Shown piece after piece: positions 12,168 through 22,450 of a stretch of DNA of 64,000 bases. The stretch spans positions 327,452,482 to 327,516,481 of the forward strand of contig CM054057.1 in assembly GCA_028641055.1 (NCBI GenBank), in the 5' to 3' direction. The notes under the pieces are model-generated. The model was not told where the DNA came from, ran no database searches, and saw only the letters and a list, made by a program, of their open reading frames with translations. A program made the translations under genes and the position numbers. The stretch's first letter is position 1. Each line of letters opens with the position of its first letter. Source of the stretch: Alopecurus myosuroides. Lineage: Eukaryota; Streptophyta; Magnoliopsida; Poales; Poaceae.

Positions 12168-13543
12168 TGAAGGATCGAGAGGTTAACTAGAGGGGGGGGT
12201 GAATAGGTTAACTACAAATTTTAACTTCTTTTTCAAGTTAACAAGGCAAAGCTCAAATATAGATTATCTAGAGTATGCGACTAGATGGACAATCCTATAT
12301 GTTGAGCAATTACGGCTAGCACAAGGTGAGCAATATGACTAAGCTAGTAGTAACAAGTAAAGGTAAGTTGAGGAATAACCGAACATAATGACGCGGAGAT
12401 TTATCCCGAAGTTCACTTCCCAATGGAAGCTAATCTCCGTTGGAGCGGTGCGGTGCCACCAAAGTGGAACACCGAGTAGGCCTCAAATGCCACACCGTAT
12501 CTCCTTCGAGATCTTCCACCGATGTGGATAGACTCGAATCACTATGTTGCCGTTGAGGTTGACAACTAGAACCTTTACAAGGATGAGGCACACTCCACAA
12601 GATTGGAGGGTCCTCACCAAATCCCAAGAGCCGCCAAGACTCCGAGAAGCAAGATCCACGGGCACAAAAGCACCGGGGATATCAACAAGGCTCCGAGCTC
12701 CGATGAACTAAGAGCAACAAGATTCCTAGCTCCAATGAACTAAGAATGACAAGATCCCTATGGGATGAGTGGGTGGATTTCTAATCGGCTCGGTGGAGTT
12801 GTAGATCGGGGGTGTCTCCTTCAAATCCCAAAGTATCACGAGCTTTGGTTGGGGATTTGTGGAGATCTTGTTCTTGAGCTTGAGCTTGGTCAATCAATGG
12901 TGGTGAGAGAGAGTGTGAGTGGGATTGACCAAGAACAAAGGTAGGTGGAGACCCCGTATTTATACTCGTGTCGAAATATGGCCGTTTTAGGGGGTTTTCC
13001 CCTTTCCTGCGTCCCACCCCGGCCTAGGGGCCGGCCTGGCCGGCCTGGAGGCAACCAAGGCCGGGCCAAACCCACCCCGGCCTGGGGGCCGGCCTGGGGC
13101 CGGCGTGGGCGCCAGGGGGAGGCCGGCGTGGGCAGCCAGCCCGGCCTGGGGCCGGCGTGGAGCAGGGGGAGGCCGGACCCCCACCCGGGCGCCCCGGCCT
13201 GGAGGCCGGCCTGGGGCCGGCGTGGGCAGAGGGGCGAGGCCGGCCCCCCACCCGAACCGCCAGGCCTGGGAGCCAGCCTGGGGCCGGCGTGGGGCTGGCC
13301 AGGGGCGCTGCCAGCCCGGCCTGGAGGCCGGCCACTCCCCTTTTCTTCTTCTTTTATCCTTTCTCTTCGCCGTCTCTTTTCTCTTCTTCCTTGTCTTTTC
13401 CCGTAACATTTTCTCACACATTGCTGAACTTTGTAAGACATTTACGGGTCGATATTTTCTGAGTACACTTAGCAAAGCACATTAGTCCATCTATATGTTG
13501 TAATCAAACACTCAAAACAGGATTTAGAACCTATGTTCTTTCA
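12168..13543 (-). repeat. 5' LTR, copia family A copy 1 (1376 bp)
   Basis: On the minus strand it starts TGAAAGAACATAGG and ends GATCCTTCA next to the primer binding site. Its counterpart at 51187-52563 is 1377 bp. Near the 3' edge it contains the ccccccctctag / gaggggggggtgaat motif that recurs in family B. A strongly GC-rich block occupies 13010-13345. Confidence 0.88.
13010..13345. repeat. GC-rich GGCCGGCC-type degenerate repeats in the LTR
   Basis: Dense, imperfect repetition of ggccggcc, ggcctgggg and ccggcgtgg units. Long open frames appear in all phases here only because stop codons are rare. The same kind of block is at 51395-51750 in the other LTR and at 59095-59265 before the downstream ORF. 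Confidence 0.8.
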
Positions 13544-16500
13544 ACAACCCTTTAGCCCCTACGGCAATAACGATTATCGTGATGACTACGATGATGGTTA
13601 TGGTGGCTATGATGAGCCCGAGCGGCATGCGGAGGAAGATGAGCCACGGGGAGATAACGGTGGCGGTCATGAGCCCGAGGCCCGTGCGGAGGAAGATGAG
13701 CCCCGAGGAGATAACGGTGGCAATTATGAGCCCGAGGCCTGTGCCGAGGTCATGCTTGAAGGGACCGAGGGCGACCCAAGGGAATATGCCTTCCGTAACC
13801 ATAATATTGGAGATGTGGAAGAGAATTGCTTTGAAGAGGACATGGACCGTGAGATCCCATACTCCCGAGCACATGCATTTGACTCGAAAGACGAAGGCCC
13901 GGAAGAGGAACTTGACGAGGATGGTTTGACGCCTAAGGAAGCAAAATCCTTTATGTATGCATTTGGCCGGGATCACCATACATCGTTGTTTCGTGATCTA
14001 AATCTTGCGAGTAAGACTATTGTGGATGGTGATACCTCTAAGATTCTTGGGCCAAGGTCTTATTCTAAGAAAGAAACCGAGCTACACAATCATGGGGTCG
14101 GTAAAGCAACCATCTTTTCATGCATGGAAGAACTAAAACAATGGGTAAAGGACTACTTGTTGAAGAATCATCGAGAATTCACTATTAAGTACTCAGATGT
14201 TAAGCATAAATACCAAGTGGTATGTGACCAGAAAAGTTGTCCATGGACTATCCGTGCAAGGCCTATCAAGACGGGCGGAGTCACCAAAATACCACGATGG
14301 AAGCTTACAGGATGGTGTCTCACACACCGATGTCCGCCAAAGAATCTCGACCTGGCCAATTCTAAGAATGATCACCGCCAATTGAGCTCTGAGTTCATCG
14401 AGCAGAGAATAAGCTCAATGGTCAAGATCCTTCCAACATGTCCAATTGAAGCCGTTATGAAGTATGTGTTCGACCTATACGGCTACATAGTGAAGTACGG
14501 CAAGGCATGGAAGGCCAAGCAATCCGCATTCAGGATGTTGTATGGAGATTAAGAAGAGTCGTACAACCGCATAGGCAAGTTGTTGGGAGGGATGGCCGCG
14601 AAAAACCCGGATATGTACTATGTGGTTGAGCCCTTCGGCACGGAAACAATGATTCATAAAGGTAAAACTGTTCGGAAATTTGGATGTGCATTCTGGACTT
14701 TTGGTCCTTGCATTAAGGCTTTCAAGCATCTTAGACCAGTTATCTCCGTGGATGGGATATTTTTGACCGGCTGTTACAAGGGCACAATCATGGCGGCGGT
14801 AGGGCATGACGGTGGCGACCAGTTGCTACCGTTGGCATTCGCACTTGTGTCCGCGGAGAACAACGATAACTGGGAGTGGTTCCTTGGCCTTGTGAGGACT
14901 AGTCTCGTTGGACCCCAAATAGAGGTTTGCATTATCTCAGACCGACACCAAGGAATATTGAACGTCGTGAAAGTGGATATCCCCGGATATCCCCGCGTTC
15001 ACCATCGGTGGTGCATGAGGCATTTTGTGTCCAACTTCTACAGGGCATGTAAGAACAAGGAGCTAGCTGATTTGCTCCAAGATTGCTGCCTCGCCTTCAC
15101 TGCTCGTCATTTTTTGAAAATATTTAACCAAATATTCATAGCTTCCGAACCGGGGGGCAAAGAATTCTTGACAAGGAACATGCTAGACAGGACAAAATGG
15201 GCGCGAGAATATGACCACCTCGGAATAAGGTACGGTGACATGACAAGAAACATGGCAGAATGTTTCAACAATATGATTAAGGGTGTGCGTTCATTGCACG
15301 TGTCAGCAATTGTGGAATATACGTTCTCGAAGATGAATGAATACTTTCTGAGATATAGTGAGAAAATAGGGAAGATAATATCCGAGAAAAACAAGGCAAA
15401 GAAGGAGTACGAGTATCCCAAGAAGATCGACCGTTGGATGACGTATCAGAAATACAAGGCGGACACGGCGGAGGTACAAGCATTCGACAACACAAATTTG
15501 ACTTATCAAGTCATCGAGCCAGGTGGGATCACACAGAGTGGTGTCCAGTACGGAGGCGGGGCATTCGAGGTTAATCTGGCAACCGGTGAGTGCTATTGTC
15601 GTAGACCAACCGTATATCATCTCCCATGCGTACACTTGATCGCGGCTAGTCGGGCGGAAGACGCCAAACAAAGTGTTTCAAGAATGACATGGATGATTGG
15701 GGTGGTGGTGTTTTCCCTGTATGGGGCAACCAACATTTCGAAGAGCCTCGTGAAGCCGAGAACCCACCGCAAGACGTTGGTGTGGGTAGTAATACCGCTG
15801 GTTCAAAAAGGAAGAGAAAAAAATGTTGCAAGTACAAGAAAAGAAGGTGGTACCACAACTGCTGCTGCAAAAAGGAATAGAACAAATATTGATGGCAATG
15901 GCGGTAGCGGAGAAGATGGTCATACCCATGGTTGTGGTAGAGGTGGTGGTCGTGGCAATAGTGGCCGAGGAGAAGGTAATGTTCAAGATGGAGGCCCGAG
16001 CAGTTGAAATGATGAGAGTTCCCAAACCCGTGGTCGTGGTAGAGGTGGTGGCAGGGGTACTGGCCGAGGATAAGGTAATGTTCAAGATGGCGGTGGAAAC
16101 GATGAGAGTGCCCAGACCCGTGGTCGTGGTAGAGGTGTTGGCCGGGGCAGTGGTCGTGGTAATATTGGCCGAGGAGAAGGTAACATTGAAGATGGCGGTG
16201 GAAATGGTGAGAGTGCCTAGGGCCGTGGCAATAGTGGCCGAGGAGAAGGAAGGGGTGGTCATAGTGGCCGCGGCAATGGTGATGGAGGTGGTTGTGGCAA
16301 TGCTGATGGAGGTGGTGGCCGAGGTAGAGGAAATGTGGATCGTGGTCGTGGTGATGGAGGTGTTGGTGGAAGTGGAGAAAATGTGTATCGTGGTCGTGGT
16401 GATGGAGGTGTTGGTGGAAGTGGAGGAAATGTGGGTCGTGGTCGTGGTGATGGAGTTCATGGCCGTGGTGATGGAGGTGTTGGTGGAAGTGGAGGAAATA

Positions 16501-17273
16501 TGGGTCGTGGTCGTGGTGATGGAGTTCATGGCCATGGTCATGGTGGTCCTATATGTTTTGGGAGGTCCCACGGACGTGGTGATCCCCTTGTTGACTTCGT
16601 AGGTACAAGCGGCAATGTTGGACAAAGTAGTATGCAATATGAGGATAATGGTGGTAATGGAGGGTATGGCTATGTGGCGCCTAGACGAAGAGGGTTGGGG
16701 CACTGGTTTGGCTGCGATGAACCTGTTAGGCGTCCAGTTCGAGGTAGAGATAGAGCGCGGTGGTAAGGTAATACTATTGTTCTGAATTTTACATTTTGTT
16801 GCCTAAATTCATTCGTTCTTGTCTCTGTACTAAGTTCTACTTTGCATTTTTCTCAACCCAACAAGGCAACAATGAAGTGGGTGGACGACTCGGACGAGGA
16901 GGATGAGAAGCCCTGTTGGTTGGAAATTGGTTTGCGTAAGGTGAAAGAGCAAGATGAAGCTTTACCGGAGGCTAAGAAGAGGGAGGAGGAAGAAAAGAAG
17001 AGGGTGGAGTATCAGAAGATTAGGGACGAGCACTGGGCGTACGAATGACTTCAGAAGAAAAAGCATGAAGTGACGGAGAAGCAACGTCAAAAGGATTTTG
17101 AAGAGCGGATTAGGAAGTTATGGGCACGAGAGGCGGCAAAAAAAAGCCAAGGAGCACACGATTTTCAAGGAAAGGATCCTTTACGAGGCTAGACTAGCAA
17201 GGAAGAAGGAAGAGGAACAAGAGTGCAGTTTCAAAAGGAATGAAAAGGGGAAGGAACGTAGGTCGACGCAGTA
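13544..17273 (+). pseudogene. MULE transposase (mudrA-like), stop codon and frameshifts
   Basis: The frame starts inside an acidic Asp/Glu/Gly-rich region because copia copy 1 displaced the 5' end. A MuDR-type N-terminal zinc-binding domain follows (VVCDQKSCPWTIRA near 14220, GWCLTHRCPP near 14315). An in-frame TAA at 14550-14552 interrupts it. The DDE transposase core follows, with SVDGIFLTG (14750), IISDRHQG (14935) and NMAECFNNM (15250) supplying the acidic residues. A SWIM zinc finger CYCRRPT...PCVH ends near 15635. A frameshift near 15660-15690 precedes a tail of Gly/Arg/Asp repeats (15900-16760). After an intron-like gap, a charged coiled-coil block (MKWVDDSDEEDEKP, 16871-17273) has one in-frame TGA (17046-17048) and another frameshift near 17145. 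The protein would cut and paste the element; this copy is dead. Confidence 0.85.
16341..16560 (+). repeat. 48-bp minisatellite encoding RGRGDGGVGGSG repeats
   Basis: The unit starting cgtggtcgtggtgatgga recurs at 16341, 16389 and 16437 with 48-base spacing, and shorter degenerate copies extend from about 15900 to 16560. In frame it gives 16-residue Arg/Gly/Asp-rich repeats like an RGG-type nucleic-acid-binding tail of the transposase. Confidence 0.75.
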
Positions 17274-17504
17274 GGTTCCCTAATTAGTCGTTATGGCTAA
17301 ACTATGTCATTCAGTGAATTCCTTTCAAACATTCTACTCCATCGCACTTTGTGTCCCTATGTTGTGGTAAACTATGTTATGAACCATGTTGTTGGTGTGT
17401 TACTCTATGTTATTACGTACGCTGTTATGTTTCTGCATTAAATACAACTTAGTATCTCCTCACAAGATTCGTTGACAAATGAACTGAAAAAACTGCTCCA
17501 GGAG
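17274..17504. other. 3' flank of the mudrA-like gene, no feature seen
   Basis: AT-rich sequence with no open frame; probably the 3' untranslated region of the transposase transcript. Confidence 0.5.
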
Positions 17505-17840
17505 CATAACGCCCTGAACGAAGGTGTTAAGTCATCTAACGAGCACTTTGCCCGGACTTACGCCCTTACATCCGGATGAGGTCTGTTTGGTTCAGGAGTT
17601 AACCCGGAATTGGAGCAGAACCCCGTGTCCTGTTTCGTCTTAAAACCTTGAGGAAAGGCGGTATGGCCCCCATACCGCGAAATTCCGGCCCTATGTCCAG
17701 CTGGGATCTGTTATGGCCAGGAGTTTACCCGGACTTGGGGCGGCATTCCGCGTCCTAACGCCTTAACGCCTTTCGTCGGGGCGTTATGTTCAGAAGCTTA
17801 ACGCCCGCGTTGCGCGTTGTGCCTCTGCGCATAACGCCTA
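17505..17840. repeat. AACGCC/GGCGTT inverted-repeat zone 1
   Basis: Contains cataacgccct (17505), ggtgttaag, cctaacgcc and cttaacgcc (17753-17770), ggggcgttatg, cttaacgcccgcg and gcataacgcc (17829). Opposed copies a few to about 20 bases apart can form small hairpins. The family B copia element is inserted immediately after the last one, at 17841. Confidence 0.7.
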
Positions 17841-19268
17841 TGAAAGTAAAGTATAGACACCTAGAGGGGGGTGAATAGGTGCTACGACCAATTTTAATTT
17901 TTCTTCACAATTAGGCTTGACACAAAGGTAAATTCTCTAGATAGTTCTACTAAGGTGAATTTACCTATATGACAAGGATAGCAACTAATGCAATAAGTAG
18001 AACAATAAATGCAACAAGTACAAGTGAGTAAAAGATAAGGGAACGAGATAATCGATAGGAAGCACACGGAGACACGATGTATTCCCGAGTTCCTCCTTGT
18101 TAAGGGAGTACGTCTCGTTGGAGGGGTGTGAGCTCGCCACGAAGGCCTACTCAACACCACAAAGGCCTCACCCTATTCTCCGATGAACTCCGCCACAAAG
18201 GCCTAGTTCACCTTCCACTATTGATCCCCTTTGAGGCGGGAATCGAATCCTTTACAAACAATTTGGGGCACACATCCACAACCAAATTGGGGGCTCCCAA
18301 CACTTCTTGAATCACCAACAAGTAGCAAGATGCCTATGTTCTTCACAAGAGGAAACCCTAGGCTAGATCCCTCAAGCTAGAGAGAAGAAAATGAAGAATG
18401 GCTCGATGAAGATGTAGATCGGGGCCTTCTCCTTCAATCCTCCAAGTATCATTAAGTTTGGGTGGAGGGATTGGGAGAAATCTAACTTTGGAGGCTCAAT
18501 AAATGCTTGTCTTTAATGCTGGAGCGAGCAACCTCTTGGGGAAGAAGGGGATGGGGTATTTATAGCCCCCTCCCCAAACTAGCCGTTTGACCCCTTTTCG
18601 AGCCTGGCGGTACTACTACTGGTGCCAGCGGTACTACCGCTACCTGGCAACGTGAGCGGTACTGGGGTGTACCAGACACAGGGCGCGAGCGGTACCACCG
18701 CCAAAGTACCGTGGTACTCCAGCAGCGGTACTGCCGCGAGTGCACACCGGTACTACCGCTGGCCACAGCTTCGAATTAAATCGAAGTGGCTGGAGGTAGT
18801 ACTAGGGAACTACCGCCCTAGTACCGTAAATGTTACCGTGAGCAAATCCTTGCCAGCGGTACAAGGGCCGGTACCGAGGGCGGTACTACCGCTTCCTGGA
18901 GGCAGCGGTACTTCCGCCAGTCAGTAGCGGTACTACCGTTGAGCAAGGTTTTGCTCGAAGATCAATATGACCAGAACTGTACTACCGAGCCAGTACCGAT
19001 GCAGTACCGCTGAAAATAGTACGCATTTTCACACTGGCGGTACTGGACGCGGTACTACCGCTTGCTGTGCAGAGCGGTACTACCGTTGTCGAGCCCGGTA
19101 CTACCGCTGGACCAAGTTGATCTTGGTGGATTTGTCTTGCAATTCTCTTCACCTTTTTGCGTCTATTTGATATTTCCTGAAATACTTTGACGCACTGTTA
19201 GATACTTAGTAGTGTTGTTATCAACTCCAAAACCTAAGAGAGATCAAAGATGCAACATGCACTTTTCA
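17841..19268 (-). repeat. 3' LTR of copia family B (1428 bp)
   Basis: The left edge reads TGAAAGTAAAG and the right edge GCACTTTTCA, matching 27016-28411. The polypurine tract adjoins it at 19269. The part from about 18600 to 19110 is packed with ggtactaccgc palindromes. Confidence 0.9.
18605..19115. repeat. GCGGTACTACCGC palindrome cluster in the LTR
   Basis: Many copies of gcggtactaccgc or its halves (gcggtac, taccgct) in both orientations, each close to a perfect short palindrome. A shorter version of the same cluster is in the 5' LTR at 27780-28250, and a related ggtagtaccgct series is at 21265-21930. Confidence 0.8.
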
Positions 19269-19284
19269 ATCTCCCCCTTTTTGG
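19269..19284 (-). promoter_or_regulatory. polypurine tract of copia family B
   Basis: The minus strand reads ccaaaaagggggagat immediately before the 3' LTR start (TGAAAAGTGC). This is the plus-strand primer site for reverse transcription and fixes the LTR edge. Confidence 0.8.
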
Positions 19285-19687
19285 AGATTGATGACAACAC
19301 CACTAAGAGAGGTACAAAGAATTTTGGACGAACACTTCAAGAGAGAGTGATGCATCAAGAAAAATTTGCTTAATGAGGCAAACTTTGTTCTCTTTTAGAA
19401 TGTGTGCTCCCCCTAACTCTTTGAGACCTACCAAGGATACAAAAGATATGATAATATGAATGCTTGCTTAACGAATAACGATAATAACCATAAATCCAAA
19501 TCCATAACATCAAATGGTTCAACCACACAAACTTAACACCAAATGGTTCAACACACAAGCACACACCACACAAAGTTTGACAAAACGAACACAACCCAAG
19601 CAAATGAAGCGATCCTAAATAGAACTCTCTCCCCCTTTGGCATCAAGGCACCAAAAAGATAAGAGGCGATGCTAACGTCCCTGGAGG

Positions 19688-21519
19688 TCACTCGCCGGGG
19701 CTAGAGGCACTAGCAGGGCTGCCGAGACCACGCTCATCCTCAGTGTCCACATCTTCGACCTCATCGTCAGTGTCACCATGAGTCCAAGGCTCGTGAGAAG
19801 TAGTAGCATCATCTAGAAGATCTGGATCAATCCATGCATTGCCTTGCTTTGACTTCCACTCCCTGGAAGAAGTGATCCTGTCCTCAGACCCTGGAATAAC
19901 AGGCACCCCCAGATGGGCAAACCTGTCACGAGTGAGCTGCCTCTCCAACTTTCTACGTACATGAGCACGATATGCCTTATCCTCCATATCAAGCTGGCGA
20001 CAGAAAACCTTCTTCAAGGTTGAGGACATCCACCTGCGAAAGCTATTCTTCTGAGCTCTCCCCTCCATCTCGAAATCCGAATCACTAGAGCCATCAGTGT
20101 CCGGACCAAGATCCTCCGGACCAAGCAAAGGAGTGGCATGCTTCTTGACACGAAGATCCTTGATGGCATGAGTAGTAAGTTATTGGTCATTATCCAAGAG
20201 AGAATCAGAAAACTGGGCATTACGCCAAGTGGTGGATATGAGCTTGAAAACCAAGGCAACAAACACGGGCACTCTCCTCCTCATCACATAGTTGTACATC
20301 TCGTTCCAGAGAATGTCCATCGCATCAAGCCTTAGACCATAACCACGAAGCCTATGAGTGTATACCATCAAGTCAATGAGTGGTCCATGGATTTGATCAA
20401 AGTTACCAACCCGAGGAGCCAAGGTGTTCCTGAAAATCCTGTGGAGAATTTCATATACAGGCAGCGGGTTCTTGGACTGACCAACGACAGCACGTCCAGG
20501 AACATAAAGATCATACATCTCAGTGGGAGCCATGGACTTCTCCGGATAAGGAACCCGGAAGAAGGTATTGTGAAAAGCAGCATCTGGAATCTCCCCATAG
20601 TCCTGCAGACCAGAATAGTAGCAAATTGACTCCAAGAAGCAAAAAACTTCTGATTCTTGGCCATCCAGGTGATCTTCCTCTCATCGGTGTAGAAATAGAG
20701 TGTGGCAAAGAACTGGCCCACGAGGTGCTCATCATAATCTTCATTTATCTCAATGAAGTCCAGAAGCCCAAATTCCTCAAAAATTTCCAATGCCTCACCA
20801 AAATAATTCATCTTTGACCTCATGAAGGAAACATTGATGGAAAACTGAGTGACTACCTTATTTTGGTTGAGTGGGTACTCCTCATAGAATATCCTTTCCT
20901 GAAAACGAGTCCAGAAGCACTCGTTTGCTCTAGCTTCCCTTGGCTTGTTATAGGGATTGGTCCTCCTTTCTCTGCGGAACCGATCATCTGACATGTTTAC
21001 AATTGACTTGTCACGAGCTGCTTTTGATTTCATGATCACTGATCTCTGCCTCCGAGTCAAGTTCCCTTGAGGCATAATCTCAGGGGCTTCATCTTCCTCG
21101 GGGTTCTTACGGCCTCTCTTAGCCGCACGCTTGCGACCTCCACCCTTAGAGCCACTAGCACCTGCTCCTAAGAAAGCATAGGGGGATAGCAAAAGATAAG
21201 CAAACTTCAATCAAAAGGATCTTCGAGAAGAAATCACACTAGAACTAGAAGTGTTCAGGCTCCAGGAGGCGGTAGTACCGTTGTTCCCAGCGGTTCCAGC
21301 CATAGCGGTAGTACCGCTGCTGGCGGATTCTTCCATGGCACCCAAGGGAACTACCGAATCCAACAAGAGCCAAAAACACCAACACTTATAATGGGATTTC
21401 ATCTACTAGGGAGCACAACGAACTACTCCTAGACTAGGAGAACTCTAGAACCCTAGGCATCATAATCTCACAAGATTTCTTGAGGGAGAAAGATAGGAAG
21501 GGTTACCGGAGCTCATCAT
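19688..21519 (-). pseudogene. Spliced downstream ORF of copia family B with plant transposon protein (PTP) domain
   Basis: Exon 1 is only 13 bases (21507-21519, MMSSG start) with donor GTAACC. A 339-base intron ends with an AG at 21168, and exon 2 starts at 21167 in frame, giving a basic leader (GRKRAAKRGRK) after the join. The core has NECFWTRFQERIFYEEY, then QFFATLYFYTDERKITWM near 20700, the signature I associate with the Pfam 'putative plant transposon protein' family. A frameshift near 20640 and an in-frame TAA at 20180-20182 break it. The tail is acidic (DTDDEVEDVDTEDER). The position after pol is where Sireviruses carry an 'envelope-like' ORF, but I see no signal peptide or membrane segment here, so envelope function is not supported. 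Confidence 0.75.
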
Positions 21520-21930
21520 CGTGGAGGAGGAGTTGGGAGCGGTCCCTGGGCGTTCTCCGGCGTGATTAGAGCGCTCAATCACCGGAGAGAGCCCTCCCAG
21601 GTGGACGGAAGACTTGGCGGCGGCTGGATCCAAAGTGGGGAGGAGATGAGGGAGAGGAGAGGTTATGAGGGTAACCCCCTCCTCCCAGATCCGTTTTAAT
21701 CCCCACGGATTTTTGCCGCAATGGTAGTACCGCTGCGCTCAGCGGTAGTACCGCTCACCTGGAACTACCTGGGCCAAGGGGTAGTACCGCTCTGGGGCCT
21801 GTGCTGGGTACTACTGTCAGTTACAGGGGTAGTACCGCTCGTAACTGGCGGTAGTATCGTGCGCTGGGTACTACTGTCAGTTACAGGGGTAGTACCGCTC
21901 GTAACTGGCGCTAGTACCACTAGCCGGGTC
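21265..21930. repeat. Second GGTAGTACCGCT palindrome series, around exon 1 of the downstream ORF
   Basis: Units such as gcggtagtaccgct and ggggtagtaccgctc occur at 21265-21320 and repeatedly at 21720-21930, including a near-perfect tandem pair of about 60 bases (21810-21870 and 21870-21930). They are related to the LTR cluster but lie between the RNase H region and exon 2 of the downstream ORF. Confidence 0.7.
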
Positions 21931-22450
21931 TTCATTCCACCAAGAGATCAAAAAGATTGAAATTTTCAGAATGGAAATGTCTAGGGAGGAATTGTTTAGG
22001 CTTGGGATTAGAACACAAACTGTGATGGTACTATGCACTCCAACTTTTGCAAGAAAACACAAAAAGGTAAGGAAAAGAGGGAGTGTGATTCCCAAACCAA
22101 CACCGACACACAAAAACACAAAAGAGAGAGAGGGCAAAACAAACACAACGAAAAAACACCACATAAAAACCAAAGAAGAACCAACTCTTCAAAATGGAAG
22201 AGGTTGGTGGCCTAAGCCACCATGTAAGAGATTATGGTATGTTACCGCGAAGATATATCTTGGGTACATTGTCAATTCTCGACATTGAAGCTCACAATTT
22301 AACATTAGAAAAAGAGAGATAACAATGAATATTTGCATTGGGCATAATGGGGGGAGGGAGAACCCAATGTGTTAGTATAACACTCCCCCTATGTCCATGC
22401 CTACACCTAAACCCAAACATGTTTCATCTATAGGGGTGTGTGCAAGATCC

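Larger units (their letters stand above)
10939..13543 (-). mobile_element. Ty1/copia retrotransposon, Sirevirus-like family A, copy 1 (5' LTR plus part of gag)
   Basis: The element lies on the minus strand: 5' LTR at the right (12168-13543), primer binding site at 12154-12165, then gag running left until it is cut at 10938/10939 by the long-LTR element. The same family recurs forward at 51187. The bases next to the junction (cactcggcaacg) match the intact gag of copy 2. Pol and the 3' LTR must lie left of the window, beyond the long-LTR element. At the right the LTR abuts the mudrA coding region, with acaac at 13544-13548 as the probable target duplication; its partner is outside. Confidence 0.88.

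Noticed and set aside
12890..13485. Overlapping Pro/Arg/Gly-rich open frames on both strands
   Set aside because: They come from the GC-rich repeat block of the LTR, where stop codons are scarce; no frame is conserved with 51248-51842.
15823..16602. Val/Met-rich hydrophobic frame that looks like a membrane protein
   Set aside because: It is another phase of the ggtggt-rich minisatellite whose Gly/Arg phase continues the transposase tail.
18605..19115. CRISPR-like array of short palindromic repeats
   Set aside because: Irregular spacing, no uniform spacers, eukaryotic LTR context.
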